From Hondaea fermentalgiana (Eukaryota > Sar > Bigyra > Thraustochytrida > Thraustochytriidae), in contig NPFB01000074.1 of assembly GCA_014084085.1 (NCBI GenBank), positions 287,563 to 351,562 of the forward strand: 64,000 nt of DNA, in the 5' to 3' direction. The notes below the pieces were generated by a model. That model was not told the DNA's origin. It saw only the letters and a program-made list of their open reading frames with translations, and made no database searches. Positions 35,299 to 45,000 of this stretch are shown piece by piece. The translations under genes were made by a program, and so were the position numbers. How positions within the stretch are numbered: the stretch's first letter is position 1; the number at the start of each line of letters is the position of its first letter.

Positions 35299-36771
35299 TT
35301 AGCTTAGTGGAATTCGGAAAATATGGCCAGCAACATAGTGACGCAGGAAAATCCCAATTGCTGCGCAAATAACCTGCAGCAAAATGAGTACAACACAGAG
35401 CGTGCGCTCATGCATCGGTCCGAAGATACGCAGGGCGAAGCAGAGGAGCGTCATGTTGTCACGATCATCCCCGGGTGCTACCTTGGACGGGTGAAGATAA
35501 CCCGTTCGCAAATCAATACGCGGGAGACGATGACGTGGGATGGGAACCATGTGAAAGAGCTGCGGCACAGAGTAGATAAAATTCACCACCTGGGGAAGGA
35601 TGAGAAAGAGGAGCGACTTGCTAAAGTGGCCCAGGATGGCTGCTGTGGCGATCGTCATGCCCGCATAATAAGGGTAGACATCGCCAACGAAACAGCGGGC
35701 AGGGTACCAATTGTGAACCAATAAGCCTGCAGATGTAGCAACAAACGGGAGCATGAGCATGAGCGAAAAGAGATGATGACTTCCATCACCACTAAGCACA
35801 TCCTCGACGGATGCGCCACGCCATTCCAAGTCAAGCAAATTTACGACAGCAATGCTCAGAGCCATGATGATGGACTGCCCAACCTCAATACCATTGATCC
35901 CAGCATAAATGTTGACCGCGTTGGTGCAAAACACGACGAGCGCGAGCATATAGCCATAGTACAGAATGCCAAGGTCCAAAAGAGCGCCCTCGCCCTGCAC
36001 ATGCACTGAGGGAAGGGCGTCGACAGCTTTGCCCAATGCCGTCAATGCAACGTCGTTTTCGTCTGTGCCAGACTTGACGAGGGCACCAATGAGGGGGCGC
36101 GGGACCAAGACCGTGGTCGCGCCTTTGTATGAGAGCAGCATGGGAAGGGACATGACAATGCCAATGATCAATTTGTGCTTCCATTTGATGTCAATAATGT
36201 CATCGACGAGACCGAGCAATGTTGCAAAGCAAATGGAGAGCAATGCTGTGTTGTACTCTAGCATCTGCCCGTTGGAGCTAGCAAAGAGAGCCTGCAAGAT
36301 CCCCACCGAAATCATGAACGCCATCGCAGACACGATCCCTAAGCTCTCGGGTACACGCTCGCCATCGCGTGGGCCTCCAAGACCTCGCTTGCCAATATCA
36401 ACGCCGTACAATTTGGCTTTGATTTTCTCTCCGACCAACGGGACCATGTAAGTTGTCACGAGAAAGCCGCACACCGAGACAAGGGTGCAGGCGGCGAGCT
36501 GTATGCCTACCTCGTGGTTCCGTTTGCCGACATGGAACATGAGCGCGCCAAGAGGGACGAGCAGGGCGGCGCTCATGGCAACGATCGGCGGTTGAAAGGC
36601 CGCCTCGGTGGCCCGGGTCTGCACATCGTTGGCGCCCGAGTACCCATCAGGCTTGCCATTGACGTCTTCGTCATCCTTGTGCGATGCCGCAGGCGTCTTT
36701 GTCTTGTTGTTCACAGCACGCGTGCTCGCGCTCTTCTTGGCGCCTGCGGCGGTCCTCCGCGTCGTCACCAT
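35299..36771 (-). CDS. ALG7: UDP-GlcNAc:dolichyl-phosphate GlcNAc-1-phosphotransferase (ALG7/DPAGT1)
   Basis: A 490-residue protein from ATG 36771. It transfers GlcNAc-1-phosphate from UDP-GlcNAc to dolichyl phosphate, the first step of N-glycan precursor assembly on the ER, and is the tunicamycin target. About ten hydrophobic helices are visible. Conserved blocks: LLGLVDDIIDIKWKHKL (about 183-199, Mg2+/substrate Asp pair), FCTNAVNIYAGINGIEVGQS, WYPARCFVGDVYPYYAGM (about 350-367) and PQLFHMVPIPRHRLPR, all diagnostic of the eukaryotic ALG7 branch rather than bacterial MraY. The first ~60 residues are Lys/Thr/Ala-rich and disordered, longer than in yeast or human. The C-terminal helix (CVVLILLQVICAAIGIFLRHY) completes the usual fold. 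Single exon; converges with the F-box-like gene. Confidence 0.94.
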   Translation of the reverse strand: MVTTRRTAAGAKKSASTRAVNNKTKTPAASHKDDEDVNGKPDGYSGANDVQTRATEAAFQPPIVAMSAALLVPLGALMFHVGKRNHEVGIQLAACTLVSVCGFLVTTYMVPLVGEKIKAKLYGVDIGKRGLGGPRDGERVPESLGIVSAMAFMISVGILQALFASSNGQMLEYNTALLSICFATLLGLVDDIIDIKWKHKLIIGIVMSLPMLLSYKGATTVLVPRPLIGALVKSGTDENDVALTALGKAVDALPSVHVQGEGALLDLGILYYGYMLALVVFCTNAVNIYAGINGIEVGQSIIMALSIAVVNLLDLEWRGASVEDVLSGDGSHHLFSLMLMLPFVATSAGLLVHNWYPARCFVGDVYPYYAGMTIATAAILGHFSKSLLFLILPQVVNFIYSVPQLFHMVPIPRHRLPRIDLRTGYLHPSKVAPGDDRDNMTLLCFALRIFGPMHERTLCVVLILLQVICAAIGIFLRHYVAGHIFRIPLS

Positions 36772-37394
36772 GGACGCCAGAACTTCTCGTCGACCCTCCC
36801 TTCCGATCTCGCGATGAGACTCTCCCCTTCTCTTCTGGGCTCGCGAGGACGAACCCTACACAACAAAAGACAGCGCGAGCGAGATCGGTCCTCACGTCCC
36901 CGCTGCCGCCCACGATGCCAGGACTGGTCTGTCTGTGGTCGCGCGGCTTGGCTTTGCTTTGCCAACTTGTCAAGATTCGAGCCATTGACAACCGTGTCTC
37001 CTCTGTCCATACATGGGACACGTTTTTTTTTACGCTTCAATCAGTCGGTCAGTCAGTCAGTCAGTCAGTCAGTCAGTCTGAGATCGACCGGCTTCATGTC
37101 GCAGGCGCAAATCATCGACAAAATCCTTGCTTGGCCATCCCTTTTCTGCACACGCAACCGCACGCAAGACACAAATATATTTCCGAATAGCACCTTAATA
37201 CCTTCTGGCTTGGTCTGAAGGGGTCTAAAAAGAAGGGGGCTAGAACGTTTGTTTCCGCGCGAGGTGGGATTAGCAAGTAGGATGGAAGGTCGGGTCTTTC
37301 TCTCTCACCAAGGCCTCCCCACTAGTCATACAAAGAACAGTCAAAACATAATAAGAGCATGGATGTGCAAGTTGGCTCATTACGTCATATTCGT
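36772..37394. other. Intergenic region between RBM22 (3') and ALG7 (5')
   Basis: 623 bp without a gene. A (TCAG)n repeat at 37041-37078 lies ~270 bp upstream of the ALG7 start. AT-rich sequence with AATAAG near 37340-37360 lies just past the RBM22 stop. Confidence 0.55.
37041..37078. repeat. (TCAG)n microsatellite
   Basis: About nine tandem TCAG units with one TCGG variant, in the 5' flank of ALG7. Confidence 0.9.
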
Positions 37395-39224
37395 CTAAAA
37401 TAGAGCAATACTGCCCTCGAGTGCATAGCCCTGGAGACTCGGATACAGATCCTCAGGCTTGGCGCACGAGCCCGAGTTGACCGGAGAAGCAGTCGGCGAA
37501 GAGATTGGGCGCGGCTTGAAATCCGGAGCAATCTCCTTTTGATATACAGCGACGAGGCCCGGGGGCAGCACAGGAAGCTTGTCGCCAGGACGCATGCCTG
37601 CAGGCAGGAGAATACCTGGCACAAGCTCTGGAATCGGTACAGGAGCCCGCACGAGTCCTTGGATACCCTGTGCAGGGGCGCGAGGATGGCTCTTCTCCAC
37701 GTCCTCCTCATCCTCGTCATCGTCGTCGTCGTCCGAGCTTTCACTATCCTCTTCTTCATCCTCCTCTTCGTCTCCGGCTTCCTCGATCGTTTGCAAACTG
37801 TCCTGGCGCTGTTTTGTCATGTTACGAGTCTCGTTCGCATGTTGCTGACGGGGCAATGGCGCCTTGGCCGTCTCCGTGTCTTCGGTCTCGGGCTTGTTCT
37901 GTTCTGCCTCGGCGACCTCGTCGGCCTCGCGGAGTTTCTGCTTCCTATTGTGTTCCTGGGCAGCCTGAATCGCAGCATCCTGCTCTGCGTCACTCGAGTT
38001 CGCGCGCTGAAGTCGCGACGAGGACTCCGAATCGGTCCTTCGCTTTTTGCGCTCGGGAAAAGTCTCTTCTTCGGCATCGAGCGAAGAGTCCGCGGCATCG
38101 CCGCTCGTCTTGCGCTTGACAGCCCAGCCGACACGGATAGCCTTTTTCGAATTTGCAAGGTAAAAACGACCTTGGAGGTGCTGAACGGCTGTCTCCGCGT
38201 CATTGCGGTTGGCAAACTCGACCAGCGCGCTTGGTTTGCCCGGCGTGAACTTGAGCTGGCGCACCTTTCCAAGAGAGTCGAGCGCGGCGCGAAGGGCTGT
38301 CGTGGTGGCTTTGGCGGGTATTCCTGCCAGAAAGAGAGTCTTGATGGACGTGTCCGAAGGCGGCCGCAGTGCCTTTTCGTGGCGGCGGTTGATCTCGGCC
38401 TGGGCCACGCCCAGGAGCGCGGACTGCATCTCCGGATCCGTCGGCACAATCTTGATGGGGCCCTTCTCGCGCAGCTGGATTTCGAGCTGTTTGACACGGT
38501 CTGCCAACGGTGAATTGTGGAGCTCGGGGAAAATAAAGGCGCCACAGCAAGGTCGACTGCGGCACGCGAGCCGGACCGAGCGGCCGCAACGCCCGCGGGC
38601 CCAGTTGTTGCAAATCGGAGGCAAATCGATTGGGGCGCCCGTGGCAGAAAAGGTCTGTTTGGCCATGTGGCGGAACTTGAAGCCAGGCGCAGTCTGCGAC
38701 CATCCCTCGCGACGGTTCGCGTCGGCGAGCTGCTGATTGAAATAAAAGGCCTGGTTCACTTCGCTCACCGGCGCATACGACTGGCCGCCGCCGCCGCCGC
38801 CGCCACCACTTCCGCCTCCAGCAGCAGCTGCAGCGGCGCCAGAGGACGACGAGGATGCCGCAGCCTCGAGCGACTCGCGCAGTGCAAGCGGCACGTTGTA
38901 GTCGAGGTCGTTCATACAGCACTGGCAGATGTTCTTGTCCGCGGCAACTTCATAGCAAACCTGCGTCTCCTTGAACTGCCGCGTGTTGGCTGGCCTCCAG
39001 CGAAAGACCGTGAAGGGTCTGTTGGTGAGCTTGCACGCGGCGTGCGCGCGCATCTTCATCATGCGCACGAACTTGTCCTCCCCCAGGCAGTTCTCGCACA
39101 GCATCGGAAAGTCCTCGCCCAGCTTGAGCCCCTCGGGCGCCTGCGCCGCGCGCAGCCTGTTCATCACCATCCCCGTCGTCTGCTCATTCGCCCCCGCCAG
39201 CTTCGGCGCGTACCTCGACCCCAT
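37395..39224 (-). CDS. RBM22: RBM22/Ecm2 (SLT11) splicing factor, zinc ligands partly lost
   Basis: A 609-residue protein from ATG 39224. RBM22/Ecm2 sits in the catalytic spliceosome (NTC-related) and contacts the U6 ISL and intron. The N-terminal block FPMLCENCLGEDKFVRMMK, RPFTVFRWRP and NICQCCMNDLDYNVP is diagnostic. Two Cys expected by comparison with human RBM22 are replaced (CKLTNRPF for CKICARPF; VCYEV for VCQTC). The C3H region (about 205-235, ICNNWARGRCG) lacks a clean CCCH pattern. An RRM follows at ~294-370 (KTLFLAGIPAKATTTALRAA, PSALVEFANRNDAETAVQHL). The C-terminal ~230 residues are charged, with a strongly acidic stretch near 485-510, and absent from the short animal protein. An in-frame ATG at 39356 would add 44 Ala/Arg-rich residues; it is judged less likely because homology begins at the chosen Met. 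Divergent from the next gene. Confidence 0.87.
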   Translation of the reverse strand: MGSRYAPKLAGANEQTTGMVMNRLRAAQAPEGLKLGEDFPMLCENCLGEDKFVRMMKMRAHAACKLTNRPFTVFRWRPANTRQFKETQVCYEVAADKNICQCCMNDLDYNVPLALRESLEAAASSSSSGAAAAAAGGGSGGGGGGGGQSYAPVSEVNQAFYFNQQLADANRREGWSQTAPGFKFRHMAKQTFSATGAPIDLPPICNNWARGRCGRSVRLACRSRPCCGAFIFPELHNSPLADRVKQLEIQLREKGPIKIVPTDPEMQSALLGVAQAEINRRHEKALRPPSDTSIKTLFLAGIPAKATTTALRAALDSLGKVRQLKFTPGKPSALVEFANRNDAETAVQHLQGRFYLANSKKAIRVGWAVKRKTSGDAADSSLDAEEETFPERKKRRTDSESSSRLQRANSSDAEQDAAIQAAQEHNRKQKLREADEVAEAEQNKPETEDTETAKAPLPRQQHANETRNMTKQRQDSLQTIEEAGDEEEDEEEDSESSDDDDDDEDEEDVEKSHPRAPAQGIQGLVRAPVPIPELVPGILLPAGMRPGDKLPVLPPGLVAVYQKEIAPDFKPRPISSPTASPVNSGSCAKPEDLYPSLQGYALEGSIALF

Positions 39225-39688
39225 GCTGCCGCCCTGCGCGCGCGCGCGCGGCCGCCCGCTCCCGCCCGCTCCGCGCGCCGCCGTCGCCGCGCTCCGCGTC
39301 CCGCGCCGCCTCGTTGCCGCTCTGCTCTGCTCCGCCGCCGCGCCTCGTCTTTGCATTCATTTCTTTCTCCTCGCCTGCATGCATTCGCGCCTCCATCCCC
39401 TTCCCGCAGCGCCGCGCCCGCGCGAGGCCGCGGCCGCGAGCGCGCTCCTCGAGCTCGACCATCTCCGCAGCTCCACGAACTCCCCGAACTCCACGAAGCC
39501 GGCCTCGACGAACTCGACCTCGATGGACTCGACCTCGTTGAACTCGAGCACGGCCTCGTGCAGAAGCAGCTTGCGCACAAGGAGCTCGCGCATAAGCAGC
39601 ATGAAGAGGAGGGAGGGCCCGGCGCGTTCGCGCGCGTTCTTCGAGGCGGCGCGAGGGGGCGCGCGTCTTTCCCGCTTCGAGACCGCGA

Positions 39689-39724
39689 CGATCGACCGAT
39701 CGATCGATCGCTCGATCGAGCTCG
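39689..39724. repeat. CGAT/GATC self-complementary block
   Basis: Repeated CGATCGA units with small interruptions. It is strongly self-complementary and sits between two divergent start codons. Confidence 0.75.
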
Positions 39725-39930
39725 CGCAGACGCGCAACCACGGCGCGACCACGGCGCAGCCGAGCGGGCGGTCGGCCGCGGCGGGCAGCAGCCGCGGGGA
39801 GGCTGCGTCGCGCGGCGGCGCTCGTCGGGGCGAGCGGAGGCCGGAGTCCGGAGGGAGATCGAGCGCGCCGGCCGCGCGAGGTGGCGTTCGTTCATCGGAC
39901 AGACAGCAGGCAGGCAGGCAGCCAGGCCAG

Positions 39931-39944
39931 GCGAGCGAGCGAGG
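39931..39944. repeat. (GCGA)n run in 5' flank
   Basis: Three and a half GCGA units ending 73 bp before the ATG at 40018, the same placing as before two other genes. Confidence 0.7.
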
Positions 39945-40017
39945 GCGCGTGCGTGCGGGCGAGGGCGCGTGCGTGCTGGGGAAGTGCACGTGGCCGGACG
40001 CGCGGGAGCGAGAAGAG

Positions 40018-41439
40018 ATGCTTGCGGGCTCCTGGTGGAAAATGCGATCGCGCATTCGAAAGGCCCAAGGCCAGATGCTGGGACGGTCGTTCGCGGGCGG
40101 CAAGCGCATCAGCGCCTTCGCAGACGAAGACGCCGCCGCGGCAGATGTAAACATGCGCATGCTCACCTGTATCGCGTTCTCGCTCTTTGCAGTCTGCCTC
40201 TCCATCCTGTACTTGGGCACCCAGATGCTGCATCTCTCGCTCTGGAGGTGGACCCGATACTGTGACTCGAGCAAGATCACCGGAACCTGGGTCGACCCGG
40301 TTCCCGAGTTTCCTGCGTACAGGTACATGTATAATATCGATGAAAGCGACTCGTGCTCGTACGAGTACATCATTGGTCTGGAGCGGCTGACGCGCAAAAT
40401 TCCAAGCGACTTGCGCATCGAAGTCTGGGGCGACAAGTCACAGCTCCATCTCACAAGCGCGCTCATGTGCTGGCTTAGCGGGCGTGTCCCGTGGCAACCC
40501 GAAGCCGCGCTTCCGTACCTCCCAGCGCCCCTCAACTCTGGGAAAACAGGTACTTCTTTCACCTGGACTGACGGCGAAAAATGTTTTGCTGGGGCGCCCG
40601 TGCCCGATGTGGAGGCATGTCGGCGCGCGAAGACGGCTCGCGCACGTCAGGACTGCTACTTTTCGCAGCTCCAATTCTCATGGAGTCTACCTGCGACTGA
40701 CATTCTTGAAAATCCTCTTCTAGGAAGGGCGCATCGCGTGTTCAGTTCTGCTTCCCCTCCTCCTGCGAATGACCCAGCTGGATCTGCCACTGAGTCGCAG
40801 TCGCCGGGCGCGACAGATGACAACACCGACACGGAGTCGTCCGAATCATCTTTACGGAGAAGAAAGTGGATTTCGCCTTCAATTAAGTTCCGATGGGCTC
40901 GCTCGATGGACCAAATGATGCAACGCGCCGACGCTCTTATCAGCGCTGCTGAATTCAAAAAGTCGCGCGCACGTCTCTCTAAGGCATCTCTTTCTGAGGC
41001 AAATGTAGTCAACGCCGTCTTGGAGGATACCAGCTTGTTGTCCATCCCGAATGTTCTCGTCATTTCCGCTGATCTCTTGCAAGCGCCTCGCAAGGGTGTA
41101 CAGTTCGGACAGGACCTGCTCAAAGACCTCACTGCCTTCTTCAAGACGCTGGCGCTCAACCATGACGTGCTGCGGCGCATCAAGATCATCTTTCTTGAGC
41201 CCAGTTTACCACCCTCCATGCTCTCTGCGCAATCGAGGACAGGGTCCGCAGAAGAGATTGAAGCCCTTCAGGATCGTGTCGTCGAGCTCGCCGTGAGTTT
41301 TGGGGTCCCGATCATCCGTACGAACCATCTTGTGTACTCGTCGTCGGATGTAATCACAGAAACTGACGAGGCCTTGCCTGGCCTGAGTCATCATCGCGCC
41401 CAGCTTGTGCTCAACTTTGTCAAGCACCTACGCACCTGA
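40018..41439 (+). CDS. Type II membrane protein, remote PC-esterase/TBL-like resemblance
   Basis: A 473-residue protein from ATG 40018. A basic N-terminus (KMRSRIRKAQGQ, RSFAGGKR) precedes one hydrophobic helix at ~45-70 (MLTCIAFSLFAVCLSILYLG), giving a type II topology with a lumenal or extracellular body. The order WTRYCDSSKITGTWVDP, a Cys/Tyr stretch, then LRIEVWGDKSQLHLTSALMCWL (Ser141) resembles the TBL/PC-esterase layout, in which C-x-G-x-W and a GDS motif precede the catalytic fold. Here the GDS is WGDKS, and the terminal DxxH is not clear (LSHHRAQLVLNFV). It may be an inactive relative or an unrelated protein. A Ser/Asp/Thr-rich insert lies near 255-290. The long open frame upstream (38971-40017) is composition-driven and overlaps RBM22 on the other strand, so it is excluded. 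Confidence 0.65.
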   Translation: MLAGSWWKMRSRIRKAQGQMLGRSFAGGKRISAFADEDAAAADVNMRMLTCIAFSLFAVCLSILYLGTQMLHLSLWRWTRYCDSSKITGTWVDPVPEFPAYRYMYNIDESDSCSYEYIIGLERLTRKIPSDLRIEVWGDKSQLHLTSALMCWLSGRVPWQPEAALPYLPAPLNSGKTGTSFTWTDGEKCFAGAPVPDVEACRRAKTARARQDCYFSQLQFSWSLPATDILENPLLGRAHRVFSSASPPPANDPAGSATESQSPGATDDNTDTESSESSLRRRKWISPSIKFRWARSMDQMMQRADALISAAEFKKSRARLSKASLSEANVVNAVLEDTSLLSIPNVLVISADLLQAPRKGVQFGQDLLKDLTAFFKTLALNHDVLRRIKIIFLEPSLPPSMLSAQSRTGSAEEIEALQDRVVELAVSFGVPIIRTNHLVYSSSDVITETDEALPGLSHHRAQLVLNFVKHLRT

Positions 41440-42073
41440 ACACTCTGACCGAGACAATTTGAATATTGATCCTTTATTGCTTGCTTCTCCTTGTTGCAAC
41501 GTCTGAAAATCCTCTTCACAACGCTGTCCTGGTCCGCCGTCGCCGTTCTGAGGCTGCAAACATTCTCAGCTTGGAAGTAAATAAAGAAGAAAAACCATTG
41601 GACTGATCTGCGGATGGGGTCGCGATGCGCCACGTCGTTATTCAGGTAAACAACAACAACAACAACAACAACAACAGCAAGGATCCTCCTTGAAAAATTT
41701 ATATGTGCATACACAGTCCAACCAAATGGCCAGCTTCGGACCAAAACAAAATAGTCTTCGATTGTCTTCGATGCGTCTTTTTCCGAAACTTCCTCCGATT
41801 GACTGCGAGAAGAGGCCATAATAAAATTATGAAAAAAATCAACTCCGAGGTCGTAACGTAACGCCTCTTTTCCCCCCCAAAATGAAGGGAGAAGCTTTGA
41901 GCGGGGGTGGGGGGCTCACGAGGCACGCGTGCAGCGGACAAGAGCAGGAGTAGCATCAGCATCAGCAGTAGCATCAACAAGAAGAAGAACTTGTTTGCTG
42001 GCAACGCGCCGCGAGCAGAAAAAGTCCAGGGCTTTTGGCGACGGCATCAAGGAGTGGTCATCCGGGATCGAGC
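41440..42073. other. Intergenic region with (CAA)n repeat
   Basis: 634 bp without a gene. A CAA repeat lies at 41651-41676, an AT-rich segment with TTATATG near 41700, and an A/C-rich leader precedes the FBF1-like ATG. Confidence 0.55.
41651..41676. repeat. (CAA)n microsatellite
   Basis: About nine CAA units, noncoding, between two genes transcribed in the same direction. Confidence 0.9.
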
Positions 42074-45000
42074 ATGAGCCTCTCCGGTGGGCTGGTGCCC
42101 CTCGGAGGTGGCAGCAAACCCTCTGCGTCTAGGTCGCAATTCTCGTACGGGTTCGAGAGCGACGACGATGACGATAATGCTGCTGATGATGCAAGCGTCC
42201 CTTTTGGGCTACGCGCTGGCGGCCAGGACGCAACCAAGTCGGGTCATCAAGATCTGGGAAGCGACAGCGAGGATGACTGGGACGCCGACATGGACGAGGT
42301 CAATGATATCAAAGCCAAGCTCGACGACTCTGATGTTCAAGAACTTTACGAACCGACATTTTCGATGCGCGAAACATCAAAGCAGAGGTCGGCCGCGAAT
42401 ATGGCAGCCCTCGACGAACTCTTCATGGATGATTTTGGAGATGCAGCACCAAGTGCAGGGCAAGGTCGGCAAACGAAGTCCTCCCCAACGTCGACGACAG
42501 CCTTTGCGAAAAGTTTTGCACATGGGTCCTCCCCCGTAAAAGAGAGTAAACCTGCAGCGAGCAAACGCGTCTCGTTTCAGTCATCGCCAGACTTCTCACC
42601 TTCGCCCCAGGAAGCAAGCCCTCTGCAGGCACCCCAAAGTTTTGGCAGGTATGCTGCTAAAAAAGACGACAACGACGACGACGATGACGAAGTAGACTAT
42701 GATGATGATGATGACTTTGGCCCAGCTACAGACTCTGAAAACGAGGGCGATGATGACTTTTCACGTTCGCTTCGTACAGAGCGCCAGCATGACAGCAAAT
42801 CCTCGCTTCGACGAGAACATCAAGAGGCATATACAAATGGTTCCCAGCCACGCCCATCGACAAGGGAAAATCTCAAAGGTAGCTCGTATACATTTGGCCA
42901 GAAGAAATTGCATGGAATGAGCGATGACGATGACGATGGCGATGACCACATTGACGATAACATGGATGACAACATTGACAATGACATGGATGACATTCGT
43001 GGGCAGTTTCAGGGACGGACCGCACAATCTTCGCAGGATAGTAAGACGAACCAAGCATCGCTTGCAAAGGGCGCCAGCGAGAGGACTGCGAATTCAAAGT
43101 CCAAAGAGCTTCTAGGCACCAAAACCGTCAACGCAGCTGGTTCTCCCTCTATTGATGGAAATCATATTGCTAAAGAAGAGGACGAAGAGGAGCACAAGGA
43201 TGAATTAGAAGACAGCTGGGGCTTGGACGCTCTCGATGATCTCATGCCAGAAGATACAGACGAAGCTGCTGCAGCAGTCAAGGGTAAATCGCCATCACCT
43301 GTGAAGAAAGCAAATTCACCTATGATGTCATCGAGGAAAAACATCGTTGCCAAGGATCCTGAGCCCAAGTCTGAGGAGGGATACGCCTTTACTTTTGGGA
43401 GAAAGGAGAGGCGATCGCTTCCTACCGCATCGACACAGCGGAAACCTGCTCTGGAAAACGCAAGGCGCGATCGCACGGAACCGGAAAAGAAGCCAACGAG
43501 CAGCGCTGCACCAAGTGCAATGCGAAAAACACACATGGTAACATTCTCCGACTCGAGTGATGACGAGGACCTGGCAATATCGCGCGGTCCACGTCGACCA
43601 CGACCTTGGAAAGGCCTCGCGGCGGTCTCATCGACAGACGCCGAGCAAGTCACTACGTCTACGGCACGCAAAGCAGCTGAAAAGGATGAGATCGAGAAGC
43701 TAGACGCGCAGGAGGAGAAATCTTCCTCACCGGTCCCACCGACACCACCCATGCAAAATTCGCTTTCCGAACATGCAGGCAAGCAAAACAATGTGGAGCA
43801 GAATCCAAATCAATCCCCCCGAGCACAAACACAAGCACAGGCAGCAGAAAGTCCCCACGCCGGAAATACCGCAAGCTCGATGGCAATCTCTGCTCCTGTC
43901 GTCGATGTGTCCGCCCTCGTGGGCGAAATCCGCAAGGAGCTTGGCGCCATTCACGCTGAGCGAGTCAAAGAATTGCAGAGCAAGATTGAGGAACTTTCAG
44001 CATCGCTCACAGCGGAGCGTGAGCTGCGCACTGCGGAAGAGCTCAAAGCCAAGGCCCGCATTTGCGAACTCGAAGCGTTCTCGGTGCGGGAGCAGCAGGC
44101 GCGAGAGCGGGCGGAATCCTCGCTTGCGAGTACAAAGGCGGACCACGAGGCAAGCATGCTGGCGATTTCTCGGGCACACGAAGAGTCCCTCGCAGAGCTG
44201 CGCAAGTCTGCCTCTTCAGCCGCCCAGATTAATGAGCTCGCGGGTGCTGTGGGAAAAGCCACCGAAGATTTACGGGCGGTCGAGCTGGTCGTTGCACAAC
44301 GACACGACGAAAGCGAAAGAGCCCGCGCCGCGCAACTCGGGTGTCGCGAAAGACTCGTTGAAGAAGTGGAGACAAAGGCGCGTGAGCAGCTCGAACGAGC
44401 GAGCGATGAGGCTCGGAAACTGCAAGCGCTCTACGGGGCCATGCAAGAAACCAACCAACTCGTTCGTAGACAGTGCGAAGAGGATCGCACGAGACTAGGC
44501 GCCGAGCACGCTCGTCTCGAAGCCTTGCAGTTGACCCTCAAAGTGGAGTCTGAGACGCTTCGCAACGATGCAATGGACGCCCGCGCGCGTTTGCGCGAAG
44601 AGCGCGCAGTGTGGGAGACTGAACGGCAGGAATGGCGCAACGAATCGCATCGCAAAGAGACTGCTCTGGAGGCAGAGCGACACGCACTGGAGGTAGCCCG
44701 ACGAGCTTTTCAAAGTGAGCGGTCGTCGAGCTTGCGCGAGGTAGAAGCTGCTCTTGCTCGAGTTCGCGAGGAAGAGCGTCTGTTGCGTGAATCTCGCGAA
44801 GCCCAGGCCAAAACGCGTGTCTCGCTCGAGGAGCAAAAGGCTGCTCTAGCGCGGGAACGCGAAGCGATCGATCTCGAGCGCGAGAAAAATGAGCGTGAGT
44901 CCCAACGTCTGAGGGACGAGGCGGATGCGACGCAACGAGCACTCGAAGATCTTCGGGAAGCGCAAAAGGGCCGCGACGAGACCAAACAGCTTTGTGCTCG

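Larger units (their letters stand above)
39225..40017. other. GC-rich shared 5' region of divergent RBM22 and TM-protein genes
   Basis: 793 bp, extremely CpG-rich and open on several frames. Contains GAACTCGAC-like repeats (about 39470-39550), a CGAT/GATC block (39689-39724), CAGG repeats (about 39907-39922) and a GCGA run (39931-39944). No protein signal is convincing. Confidence 0.55.

Noticed and set aside
39225..39356. Earlier in-frame ATG of RBM22
   Set aside because: The 44 added residues are Ala/Arg-rich and precede the point where family similarity begins; possible but not preferred.
38517..40017. Plus-strand frames overlapping RBM22, including the upstream extension of the 40018 gene
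   Set aside because: They lie opposite a conserved gene and are Arg/Ala/Ser-rich by GC composition; the likely protein starts at 40018.
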